A stretch of 64,000 nt of DNA, taken from NCBI RefSeq assembly GCF_041435015.1, contig NZ_CP107989.1:2418001-2482000 (forward strand), written 5' to 3'. Below, in pieces: positions 17,904 to 26,467 of the stretch. The position numbers and the translations under genes were made by a program. The stretch is from Streptomyces canus. Lineage in GTDB: Bacteria; Actinomycetota; Actinomycetes; Streptomycetales; Streptomycetaceae. Positions within the stretch are counted from its first letter, which is position 1. Every line of letters starts with the position of its first letter. The notes beneath the pieces were generated by a model, which did not search any database, was not told where the DNA came from, and saw only the letters and a program-made list of their open reading frames with translations.

Positions 17904-19046
17904 TCAGGAGTCCTCCGGCTTCTGCGGCGGGTGCGTCGTCTTCGCATGGGTCCGCAGCCGCGACGTCACATCCTCCGGCGGCAGGAAGCGCGACCACCTC
18001 TCCGGGAACTCCGAGGGCATGTCGGGGTCCTCGGGGTCGGTGTCGGTGTCGTGGAGAGCGGCCGCCCGGGCGACGTACTCCGCGACCTGCGCCTCCCGCA
18101 GCCGTTCGTTCGCCGCGCGCGCCGCCGCCGTGGCCGCGGCAGGCCATACGCGGTCGATCGCGGCGTTCATCGCGGCGCCCACCAGGACCGCGAAGGCCGA
18201 CACCCCGATCCACAGGAGCACCGCCACGGCCGCGGCCAGCGAGCCGTAGATCGTCGCGCCCTCGATCGTGCTCTGGAGGTAGATCCTCAGCAGGAAGCTC
18301 CCCAGCACCCACATGGCCAGCGCCACCAGCGCGCCGGGGACGTCCTCGATCCACGGTGAGCGCACCGGTACCGACAGGTGGTAGAGCGTGGTCAGGAAGG
18401 CGATGGACAGGATGATCACCACGGGCCAGTACAGGACCTGCACCACCGTCGCCGACCAGGGCACGATCCGCACCACCGCGTCCGGCCCCGCCACCATCAG
18501 CGGCAGCGCCACCGAGCCGATCAGCAGGGCCGCGATGAACAGCGCGAACGCCACGAGCCGGGTCTTGACGATGCCGCGGACGCCGTCGAGGCCGTACATG
18601 ACGGTGATGGTGTCGATGAAGACGTTCACCGCGCGCGACCCGGACCACAGGGCGAACAGGAAGCCGACCGAGATGACGTCGGGACGGCCGCCCTTCATCA
18701 CGTCGTCGAGGATCGGCTGCGCGATCTCCCGTACCCCCTTGGAGGACAGGACCGTGCGCGCGGCGTCCAGGAGGTTGGCCTCCAGGCTGCTGATGCTGTC
18801 GGTGCCGGTCCAGTCGTCGACGTAGCCGAGCAGTCCGATGAGGCTGAGCAGCAGCGGTGGCACGGACAGCAGCGAGAAGAACGCGGCCTCGGCGGCGAGC
18901 CCCAGGATGCGGTACTCGATGCACGAGTTGACGGTGTCCTTGACCAGCAGCCAGGCGGTCCGGCGCTTCGAGACGTTCCGGTAGAGGACACGGGCCCGGT
19001 GGAGCCGGCCGGAGGGCCGCTGAGGGGATTCGCTTGCTGCCTGCAC
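17904..19046 (-). CDS. YihY/BrkB-family inner-membrane protein
   Basis: A 380-residue protein with about six hydrophobic segments. AAEAAFFSLLSVPPLLLSLIG near residues 51-71 is the family signature, and the last is near residues 270-295 (SLAAAVAVLLWIGVSAFAVL). The C-terminal 80 residues are charged and cytoplasmic. The start is GTG 19046. The family was once misnamed ribonuclease BN; its function is unsettled, with transport or envelope roles proposed. It stands alone between convergent and divergent neighbours. Confidence 0.88.
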   Translation of the reverse strand: MQAASESPQRPSGRLHRARVLYRNVSKRRTAWLLVKDTVNSCIEYRILGLAAEAAFFSLLSVPPLLLSLIGLLGYVDDWTGTDSISSLEANLLDAARTVLSSKGVREIAQPILDDVMKGGRPDVISVGFLFALWSGSRAVNVFIDTITVMYGLDGVRGIVKTRLVAFALFIAALLIGSVALPLMVAGPDAVVRIVPWSATVVQVLYWPVVIILSIAFLTTLYHLSVPVRSPWIEDVPGALVALAMWVLGSFLLRIYLQSTIEGATIYGSLAAAVAVLLWIGVSAFAVLVGAAMNAAIDRVWPAAATAAARAANERLREAQVAEYVARAAALHDTDTDPEDPDMPSEFPERWSRFLPPEDVTSRLRTHAKTTHPPQKPEDS

Positions 19047-19631
19047 GACCTAAAGGTATCCGCCATGGCAGCGTGCACTCATCCCCCGGTCCGGGTCCGG
19101 GGCACACCCGTGCGGGGAACGCCCGCTCGTGTTCGGTTCCGTCATGCCGCGGAAAACACCGGGCAACCCCGCGGAAATCGCCAAGTAAATCGAACCACTT
19201 TTCTGTCATGAACCCGGTGGCCGGATTTCGCGTCCGTGAAAAGCGGAATGCCGGACGGCATATGCGCCGCCCCTCTGGTGAGTTCCCCGGTGACGCCACC
19301 GAACGGCATGAGCAGGGCATACCGCCAATGAACGGTCGACCAGCAAGAAACCGCCATTGACCGAAACGCGCTTGACCTGTTCATGAGCCCGTCGAAACAA
19401 TTCGGATTGCATTCTCAGAGCCCTGACCAAGGCTCGAACAGGCCACCCCGTCCCCACCGCGTGGTCACTTCAGGCACAAACCGAACCGCTCCTTCTCTTA
19501 TTTCATTCCGTGCCTCACGGCACTTCTCTTTCTTCCGGCACACCGGAACCACGGGGGTTCTTCTTCATGATTTTCCGCTGCGTGGTGAACAGCGGGAGAT
19601 ATTCCGTCGCACCCCTCTCTGGAGAACTTCC
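19047..19631. other. 585-bp non-coding upstream region of the diaminopropionate cluster
   Basis: No gene is supported. The stretch is visibly less GC-rich than its surroundings, with many TTC, AAA and ATT triplets between 19140 and 19620. Two TTGACC hexamers sit 15 bp apart, starting at 19357 and 19372, but no convincing -10 follows either. A region of this size and base bias upstream of a specialised-metabolite cluster is a reasonable place for a promoter and long leader. I found no riboswitch or hairpin longer than about five pairs. Confidence 0.4.
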
Positions 19632-20840
19632 ATGCCTGTTCCGTATGCGCCGAAGCATGCCGTGCCGCGAATCGTGGGGGTCGATGTGGCACGGGGCCTC
19701 GCCCTGCTCGGTATGTTCTCCGTTCACGTGTTCGGCGCGTTCGACGCGGACGGCTCGGTCACCCCCGCCTGGATGGTCGCGGGCGGCCGTTCCTCGGCGA
19801 CGTTCGCCGTGACGGCCGGGATCGGCCTGGCCTTCACGACCGGCGGGCGGCGGCCGATCACCGGGCGGCCCGCGGCCGCCGCGGTGGCGGCACGGGCCGG
19901 TGTCATCGCGCTGATCGGGCTGCTGCTCGGCTACGCCTCGCGCGCGGCGGATCTGGACGTGGACGTGATCCTGGCGTTCTACGCCCTGTTGTTCCTGATC
20001 GCGATCCCGCTGCTGGGCCTCGGTCCGCGCACCTTGGCGTTCCTGTCCCTGGCCTTGGCCCTGGGCGCCCCGTTCGCCGTGCACGCGCTGCGGGGCGTGC
20101 TGCCGGAGCCCGCCTTCGACGGCGACCCGACCCTCCAGGACGTGCTCACCGACCCGCTCGGCCTGGTGTCGGACCTCCTGGTCCACGGCGACTACCCGGT
20201 CCTGGCCTGGACCGCCTATCTGTGCGCCGGACTCGCCCTCGGCCGGATGGACCTGACGTCACGAACGGCCGCACCCCGGCTCTTCGGCGGCGGTCTCGCG
20301 CTGGCGGCCGTCGTCTGGCTGGTGTCGTCCCTGGTCCTGTTCCGGTACGACGGGCTCCGGCACCTGTGGCGTGCGGAGTTTCCGGGCGCCTCCCGCGCCG
20401 AGGCGCTGTGGGACAGCCCCGACGGCGCGACTTGGTGGGCGCTGCTCTCCCGTGCGCCGCACGCGACCACGCCCTTCGACATGCTCCTCACCCTGGGCTC
20501 GGCGACGGCGATCCTCGGCGGCGCCCTGCTGCTGACCAGGAGCGCCCTCCTCGCGCGGGCGCTCACGCCGCTCGCGGCGGCGGGCAGCATGCCGCTGACC
20601 CTCTACGTCGCCCACGTGCTCCTTCTCGCCACCGGCGCACTCTCCGGCTCGCCCGGGCTCCTCTACGCCGTCATGACGACCGGAGCGCTCCTCTTCGCCC
20701 TCTCGTGGCGGCACGTCGGGCGTGGCCCGCTGGAAACGGTCGTCGCAGGCGCGGCCCGGCGGTGTCGCGAGGCCGTAACACCGACGCGGTCCCCGGAACC
20801 GGTGGAGAGCCCGGCCCGACTTAGCAAGCACATCGAATAG
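19632..20840 (+). CDS. Polytopic membrane protein, HGSNAT/DUF418-like (acyltransferase-type)
   Basis: A 402-residue protein with about 9-10 membrane segments. It begins with VPRIVGVDVARGLALLGMF, the signature shared by DUF418 proteins and the heparan-alpha-glucosaminide acetyltransferase-like family. A later AAAGSMPLTLYVAHVLLLAT matches the C-terminal end. The start ATG 19632 has GGAG 7 bases upstream. It lies 35 bp before the carrier/beta-helix gene on the same strand, so it is probably the first gene of that operon. It could modify or export the product. The catalytic His is not certain. Confidence 0.78.
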   Translation: MPVPYAPKHAVPRIVGVDVARGLALLGMFSVHVFGAFDADGSVTPAWMVAGGRSSATFAVTAGIGLAFTTGGRRPITGRPAAAAVAARAGVIALIGLLLGYASRAADLDVDVILAFYALLFLIAIPLLGLGPRTLAFLSLALALGAPFAVHALRGVLPEPAFDGDPTLQDVLTDPLGLVSDLLVHGDYPVLAWTAYLCAGLALGRMDLTSRTAAPRLFGGGLALAAVVWLVSSLVLFRYDGLRHLWRAEFPGASRAEALWDSPDGATWWALLSRAPHATTPFDMLLTLGSATAILGGALLLTRSALLARALTPLAAAGSMPLTLYVAHVLLLATGALSGSPGLLYAVMTTGALLFALSWRHVGRGPLETVVAGAARRCREAVTPTRSPEPVESPARLSKHIE

Positions 20841-20875
20841 TCCATAAGACCAAAAGTGATGATCTAGGAGCTCAA

Positions 20876-23344
20876 GTGGTGGTAAATCCCGGCGAGATCA
20901 CGACAGTCGCCCCGGTGGACGGCACCGCCCAGGTCTTCGCCGAGGTGCTGGCCGGGGTCGTGAAGACGGATCAAGTGCCCCTCGACAGCCATTTCTTCGA
21001 CGATCTGGGTGCCAACTCCCTGGTCATGGCGCAGTTCTGTGCCCGGGTCAGGAAGCGGGACGATCTGCCGCCGGTGTCGATGAGGGACATCTACGGCCAC
21101 CCGACGATCCGCAGTCTCGCCACGGCTCTCGCCGAGGTCCCGGAGGCCGAACCGACCCCCGCACGGCCGGCCGAACCACCTCCGCCGCCGGGCAGCACCG
21201 CCCGCTACGTCCTGTGCGGGGTCCTGCAGTTCCTCGTCTTCGCCGTGTACTGCCTCGCCGCGGGGATCGCCACCGCGCAGGGGTACTCCTGGATATCCGG
21301 TGGCGACGGCGCGCTCTCCGTCTACCTGCGCTCGCTGGTCTTCGGCGGCGCGCTGTTCCTGGCCGTCTGCACCCTGCCCGTGGTGGCGAAGTGGGTGCTG
21401 GTGGGCCGGTGGAAGGAGACGGAGTTCCCGGTGTGGGGCCTCGCCTACGTCCGCTTCTGGACCGTCAAGGCACTGCTGCACGCCAACCCGATGATCCTGT
21501 TCACCGGCAACCCGCTGTACGTCCTGTACCTGCGGGCCCTGGGCGCCCGTATCGGCCGGGGCGTCACGATCCTGTCCCACTCGGTGCCGGTCTGCACCGA
21601 CCTGCTGACGGTCGGCGCCGGCACGGTGATCCGCAAGGACGCCCTGTTCCTCGGCTACCGGGCGCACGGGGGCCGGATCCGCACCGGACCGGTCACCCTG
21701 GGCCGGGACGTGTTCGTCGGCGAGAAGACCGTCCTCGACATCGGCACCTCCATCGGCGACGGCGGCCAGCTCGGCCACTCCTCCGCGCTGTACGACGGCG
21801 CCGCCGTCCCCGCCGGGCAGCGCTGGCACGGCTCCCCGGCCCGCCCCACCGACGTCGACCACGTCCGTGTCCCGGCCACCCGCTGCGGCACCGCGCGCCG
21901 GGCCGGCTACGCCCTCGTGGCCCTGCTCCAGACACTGCTGGTGTACGTCCCGCTCGGCATCGGCGGCGCCTTCCTGGTGATGGAGCTCGTCCCGGCGCTG
22001 GACCCGCTGCTCGAACCGAACGCGAAGGAACTGGCGTCGGCGGCCTTCTACGCCGAGGCACTGGCCCTGTCCGTCGCCCTCTTCGCCGGTTTCGTGGTCC
22101 TCGGCTTCCTCACCGTCACGGTGCTGCCGCGGCTGCTGAACCTGACCCTGAAGGCGGACCGGGTCTATCCGCTGTACGGCTTCCACTACTCGGTGCAGCG
22201 CGCGATCGCCCGCATGACCAACGTCAAGTTCTTCAAGTGGCTGTGCGGCGACAGCTCGTACATCGTCCCCTACCTGCGGTCCCTCGGCTACGACCTCTCG
22301 CACGTCGAGCAGACCGGCTCGAACTTCGGCACCGAGGTGTCGCACGAGACGCCGTACCTGGCCACCGTCGGCAGCGGCACGATGGTCGCCGACGGGCTCT
22401 CGATCCTCAACGCCGAGTACTCCAGCACGTCGTTCCGCCTCTCGCGGGTGGCGATCGGGCCGCGCAACTTCCTCGGCAACCACATCGCCTACCCGGTCGG
22501 CGGCCGTACCGGCGACAACTGCCTGCTCGCCACCAAGGTGCTGGTCCCGCTCGGCGGTGAACTGCGCGAGGGTGTGGGCCTGCTGGGCTCACCGCCGTTC
22601 GAGATCCCGCGCACGGTGGAGCGCGACACCCGCTTCGACCACTTCCGCGAGGGCGACGAACTGCGGCGCCGGCTGTCCGGCAAGAACCGCTCCAATGCCC
22701 GTTCGATGGCCCTGTTCCTGTTCCTGCGCTGGCTGCACTGGTTCCTGCTGACGCTGCTCGGCTTCGCGGCCGTCGATCTCCAGGGCGGTCGGAGCGCCCT
22801 CGGCGGCCTGCTCATCGGCGGCTACCTGATGGCCGGACTCGCGGTGACCGTCGGCTACTGGGCGCTGGTGGAGCGCGTGATCACCCGGTTCCGGCCGCTG
22901 ACGCCGCGGCTGTGCTCCATCTACGACCCGTACTTCTGGTGGCACGAGCGGCTGTGGAAGGTGCCGGACGAGCATCTCGCCGTGTTCAACGGCACCCCGT
23001 TCAAGAGCCTGGTCTGGCGGCTGCTGGGCGTGCGGATCGGCCGCCGGGTCTTCGACGACGGCTGCTACATCACCGAGCGGACGCTGGTCGCGATCGGCAC
23101 CGACACCACACTCGGCCACCACTCCAAGGTGCAGGCCCACTCCCAGGAGGACGGCACCTTCAAGTCCGACCACATCGTCATCGGCGACGGCTGCACCGTC
23201 GGGGCGGGCGCGCTGGTCCACTACGGCGTCGCGATGGGCGAGGGCGCCGTGCTCGGTGCCGACGCCTTCCTGATGAAGGGCGAGGAGATGCCGGCGGGGG
23301 CGCACTGGGGCGGGAATCCGGCGGTGGCGCTGCGTCGCGCCTGA
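20876..23344 (+). CDS. Carrier-protein fused to Pls/PosA-type NRPS terminal domain (six membrane helices, three beta-helix domains)
   Basis: An 822-residue membrane protein. Residues about 10-90 are a carrier domain with the phosphopantetheine Ser in DLGANSLVMAQF. Then come alternating helix pairs (about 107-172, 345-422, 617-670) and three hexapeptide-type left-handed beta-helix regions (about 215-330, 470-580, 715-815; the last is rich in IGDG, GAGA and LGHH turns). This order matches the C-terminal part of epsilon-poly-lysine synthetase and similar Pls/PosA proteins, in which three tandem condensation-like domains are joined by membrane helices. In those enzymes the adenylation domain is in the same chain; here it is a separate gene (23380). 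GTG 20876 or GTG 20879 is the start, with AGGAG upstream. It probably joins or transfers the activated amino acid at the membrane. Confidence 0.83.
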   Translation: MVVNPGEITTVAPVDGTAQVFAEVLAGVVKTDQVPLDSHFFDDLGANSLVMAQFCARVRKRDDLPPVSMRDIYGHPTIRSLATALAEVPEAEPTPARPAEPPPPPGSTARYVLCGVLQFLVFAVYCLAAGIATAQGYSWISGGDGALSVYLRSLVFGGALFLAVCTLPVVAKWVLVGRWKETEFPVWGLAYVRFWTVKALLHANPMILFTGNPLYVLYLRALGARIGRGVTILSHSVPVCTDLLTVGAGTVIRKDALFLGYRAHGGRIRTGPVTLGRDVFVGEKTVLDIGTSIGDGGQLGHSSALYDGAAVPAGQRWHGSPARPTDVDHVRVPATRCGTARRAGYALVALLQTLLVYVPLGIGGAFLVMELVPALDPLLEPNAKELASAAFYAEALALSVALFAGFVVLGFLTVTVLPRLLNLTLKADRVYPLYGFHYSVQRAIARMTNVKFFKWLCGDSSYIVPYLRSLGYDLSHVEQTGSNFGTEVSHETPYLATVGSGTMVADGLSILNAEYSSTSFRLSRVAIGPRNFLGNHIAYPVGGRTGDNCLLATKVLVPLGGELREGVGLLGSPPFEIPRTVERDTRFDHFREGDELRRRLSGKNRSNARSMALFLFLRWLHWFLLTLLGFAAVDLQGGRSALGGLLIGGYLMAGLAVTVGYWALVERVITRFRPLTPRLCSIYDPYFWWHERLWKVPDEHLAVFNGTPFKSLVWRLLGVRIGRRVFDDGCYITERTLVAIGTDTTLGHHSKVQAHSQEDGTFKSDHIVIGDGCTVGAGALVHYGVAMGEGAVLGADAFLMKGEEMPAGAHWGGNPAVALRRA

Positions 23345-23379
23345 ACCGCCCGCACGAAGAAATCAGGGGGAAGAAAGTC

Positions 23380-25467
23380 ATGGAAACAGTTCCGCACCGC
23401 ACGCCCGGTCCGATACCGGACGTCACCGAGTACACGGTCCCGCTGCCCGACGGCACACCGTCCGATCCGGCCGCGCTGCTGACGGCCCACGCCAGGGTGC
23501 TGGCGGCCCTCTCGGGCGAGACGGAGGGCGCTCCCGGCGACGAGCTGCGCGTCACCGTCACCGACGGCACGCTGCGGCTGAGCCACCGCACCGGCGCCTT
23601 CGACACCGAGGCAGCCGCCCGCATCGCCGGCTACCACCTCACCGCGCTCGCCGACCCGGACCGCAGGAGCCTGCTGTCCGAGGAAGAACTCCGTTTCCAG
23701 CTCGAGGAGTTGGCGGGACCGGTCCGTGAACTCCTGGACCGGCGGGTGCACGAGCTCTTCGAGGAGCGGGTCGGCAAGCACCCGGACGCCGTGGCGGCCG
23801 TACAGGGCGAGCGGCGGTGGACGTACGCCGAGCTCAACTCCCGGGCCAACCAGATCGGCCGGGCGCTGCTGGCCCGCGGCCTCAAGGCCGAGGGTGTCGT
23901 CGCCGTCGTCATGGAGCGCGACCTGGACTGGATGGCGGCCGTGCTCGGCGTGTTCAAGGCCGGCGGGGTGTATCTGCCCGTCGAGCCGCACTTCCCGGCC
24001 GAGCGGGTGTCCAGGACGTTGTCCCGGGCGGGCTGCGAGCTCGTCGTCACCGAGCGGGGCAGCACCGGCTCGCTCTCCATGACGACGGCCACCACGCTGT
24101 TCGTGGACGCCGCGTACGCCGAGAGCCACGCGGACGACGATCTCGGGATCCCGGTCGCGGCGGACCAGCTGGCCTACATCTACTTCACGTCCGGCTCCAC
24201 CGGCGAACCCAAGGGCGCGATGTGCGAGCACGCCGGCTTCGTCAACCACGTGCTCGCCAAGGTCGAGGACCTGGGGTTCGGCGAGGACGACGTGGTCGCG
24301 CAGACCGCGCCGCAGTGCTTCGACATCTCCCTGTGGCAGCTGCTCGCCGGGCCGGTCGTCGGCGGGCGGACGCTGGTCATCGACCAGGAGACCGTCCTGG
24401 ACGTGCCGCGGTTCGTGGACACCGTGGTCCGGGAGCGGGTCAACGTGCTCCAGGTCGTGCCGTCGTACCTCGAGGCCGTCCTCGCGGAGTTGGGACAGCG
24501 GCCGCGCGAACTGGCCGACCTGCGCTGTGTGTCGGTGACCGGCGAGGCGGTGAAGCGGGAGCTGGTGCAGCGCTGGTTCGCCACCGCGCCCGGTATCCGC
24601 CTCGCCAACGCCTACGGGCTGACCGAGACCTCCGACGACACCAACCACGAGGTCATGGACCAGGTGCCGGATGGCGACCGGGTCCCGCTCGGGCGGCCGG
24701 TGCGCAATGTGCGCGTGTACGTCGTCGACGAGGACCTGGTGCCCGTGCCGCTGGGCGCGCCGGGCGAGATCGTCTTCTCCGGGGTGTGCGTGGGGCGCGG
24801 GTACGTCAACGACCCCGAGCGCACCGCGGCCGCCTTCATGGAGGACCCGTACCGGCCCGGCGAGCGGCTCTACCGCAGCGGTGACGTGGGGCGCTGGCGG
24901 TCCGACGGCCGGCTGGAGTTCCTCGGCCGCCGGGACACCCAGATCAAGATCCGCGGTTTCCGCGTGGAGATCGGCGAGATCGAGAACGCGCTGCTGCGGG
25001 TGGCCGGGGTGCGGGACGGGGCCGTCGTGGTCGTACGGGGGACGCAGCTCGCCGCGTTCTGCGCCGGGCCCGAGCCGGTGGGCGCGGACGCGGTGCGGGA
25101 ACGGCTGGCCGCGTCGCTGCCGGCCTACATGGTGCCCGCCGTCGTGCACTGGCGGGAGCACCTGCCGCTGACGGCCAACGGCAAGACCGACCGCCGGACG
25201 CTCACCGCGCTCGCCGAGGACCTCGACGCCGCCGTGGCGGGCGAGCCGGTGACGGCCGGCGAGCGGCGGCTCGCGGATGCCTGGGCCGAGGTGCTCGGTG
25301 TCCCCGCCGACCGGATCGGTCGCCTCGACCACTTCTTCGACCGCGGCGGCACCTCGCTGTCCGCCGTGCGTCTCGCGATCGCCCTGGACCGGGCGATCAC
25401 CCTCAAGGACGTCGTCCGCCACCCGGTCCTCGCGGACCTGGCGGGCCTGCTCGACCGGCAGCACTGA
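23380..25467 (+). CDS. NRPS adenylation-carrier protein with a vestigial condensation-domain tail
   Basis: A 695-residue protein. Residues about 1-115 resemble the end of a condensation domain (LRLSHRTGAFDTEAAARIAG) but lack its HHxxxDG core. The adenylation domain follows: YFTSGSTGEPKG (A3), FDISLWQL (A4, with Asp235 and Trp239 equivalents), NAYGLTETSDDT (A5), YRSGDVGRW (A7), GRRDTQIKIRGFRVEIGEIE (A8) and LTANGKTDRR with the catalytic Lys (A10). The last 75 residues are a carrier domain with Ser in DRGGTSLSAV. ATG 23380 has AGGGGG 9 bases upstream. It is 35 bp after the carrier/beta-helix gene. The neighbours make L-2,3-diaminopropionate, so that, or a hydroxylated form, is the most likely substrate. 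Loading in trans onto the partner's carrier is inferred. Confidence 0.88.
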   Translation: METVPHRTPGPIPDVTEYTVPLPDGTPSDPAALLTAHARVLAALSGETEGAPGDELRVTVTDGTLRLSHRTGAFDTEAAARIAGYHLTALADPDRRSLLSEEELRFQLEELAGPVRELLDRRVHELFEERVGKHPDAVAAVQGERRWTYAELNSRANQIGRALLARGLKAEGVVAVVMERDLDWMAAVLGVFKAGGVYLPVEPHFPAERVSRTLSRAGCELVVTERGSTGSLSMTTATTLFVDAAYAESHADDDLGIPVAADQLAYIYFTSGSTGEPKGAMCEHAGFVNHVLAKVEDLGFGEDDVVAQTAPQCFDISLWQLLAGPVVGGRTLVIDQETVLDVPRFVDTVVRERVNVLQVVPSYLEAVLAELGQRPRELADLRCVSVTGEAVKRELVQRWFATAPGIRLANAYGLTETSDDTNHEVMDQVPDGDRVPLGRPVRNVRVYVVDEDLVPVPLGAPGEIVFSGVCVGRGYVNDPERTAAAFMEDPYRPGERLYRSGDVGRWRSDGRLEFLGRRDTQIKIRGFRVEIGEIENALLRVAGVRDGAVVVVRGTQLAAFCAGPEPVGADAVRERLAASLPAYMVPAVVHWREHLPLTANGKTDRRTLTALAEDLDAAVAGEPVTAGERRLADAWAEVLGVPADRIGRLDHFFDRGGTSLSAVRLAIALDRAITLKDVVRHPVLADLAGLLDRQH

Positions 25468-25480
25468 AAGGAACCCCGAG

Positions 25481-26467
25481 ATGTCCTCCATGAATCTCCT
25501 TCCGAACCCGGACGTGGCCCCGGACAGTCCGCCGATCCTGCATGCCAAGCCCGCCGACGATCCGGCGAGTTGGGCCGCCGAGCACCACGACACCCTGCGG
25601 GCCCTCGTCCGCGAACACGGTGGCGTCCTGGTGCGCGGCCTGGGCCTTTCGGACCCCGCGACCACCGAGGCCGTCTTCCGGCGGCTGACCAGCGGTCTGA
25701 TGCCCGACCGCGAGCCCTTCGCGCCGCGGCGCAGCTACGGGGGCGGCGTGTACTCCACGACCAAGTGGCCGCCGAACCAGCAGATGTGCATGCACCACGA
25801 GGTCAGCTACGGCCTGGAGTTCCCGGGTCTGCTCCTGTTCGCCTGTCTGGAGGCGCCGGCGACCGGGGGCGCGACCGCGCTCGCCGACGCGTCGGCGGTG
25901 CTGCGGGACCTGCCCCGCGAGCTGGTCTCCCGCTTCGAGCGCGAGGGCTGGCTGCTGACCCGCTCGTACCACGAGGAGATCGGCGCGTCGGTGGAGGAGG
26001 CGTTCGGCACGGACGACCGCGCCGCCGTCGAGCGCTACTGCCGCCGGAACGCCATCGAGTTCGCCTGGCAGAGCGACGGCTCCCTGCACACCCGGCAGCG
26101 GCGCGGCGCGGTGCTCCGGCACCCGGACTCCGGCCTGCCCTGCTGGTTCAACCAGATCGCGTTCCTCAACGAGTGGACCATGGAGCCGGAAGTGCACGAA
26201 TACCTGGTGGAGATGTACGGCGCCGACGGGCTGCCCTTCAACACCCGCTTCGGCGACGGCGATCCGATCGACGCGGACGTCGTGGGGACGATCAACGAGG
26301 TGTACGACGCCCATACCGTGCGTGAGCCGTGGCAGGACGGGGATCTGCTGCTCGTCGACAACATCCGTACGGCGCACAGCCGCGAGCCCTTCGAGGGACC
26401 GCGCGAGGTGCTGGCCGCGCTCGGCAACCCGGTGGCGCGCACCGACGGCGAGGTGAGCGGCGTATGA
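25481..26467 (+). CDS. TauD/SyrP-like Fe(II)/2-oxoglutarate dioxygenase
   Basis: A 328-residue non-heme iron dioxygenase. Residues about 104-110 (MHHEVSY) carry the first His of the iron triad, followed by Glu rather than the usual Asp, as in SyrP-like amino-acid hydroxylases. The distal His with the 2-oxoglutarate Arg lies in NIRTAHSREPF near residue 301. RPVQ-type halogenase features (Ala or Gly in place of the acid) are absent. Its ATG overlaps no gene, and its stop overlaps the next start (ATGA). It is likely to hydroxylate the diaminopropionyl unit, free or carrier-bound. The position of hydroxylation is unknown. Confidence 0.85.
   Translation: MSSMNLLPNPDVAPDSPPILHAKPADDPASWAAEHHDTLRALVREHGGVLVRGLGLSDPATTEAVFRRLTSGLMPDREPFAPRRSYGGGVYSTTKWPPNQQMCMHHEVSYGLEFPGLLLFACLEAPATGGATALADASAVLRDLPRELVSRFEREGWLLTRSYHEEIGASVEEAFGTDDRAAVERYCRRNAIEFAWQSDGSLHTRQRRGAVLRHPDSGLPCWFNQIAFLNEWTMEPEVHEYLVEMYGADGLPFNTRFGDGDPIDADVVGTINEVYDAHTVREPWQDGDLLLVDNIRTAHSREPFEGPREVLAALGNPVARTDGEVSGV

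Noticed and set aside
23221..25665. Long open reading on the minus strand across the NRPS gene (over 800 codons)
   Set aside because: It lies wholly opposite a gene with clear adenylation motifs and gives Arg/Gly/Val-rich text without family similarity. Long antisense readings are expected in GC-rich DNA.
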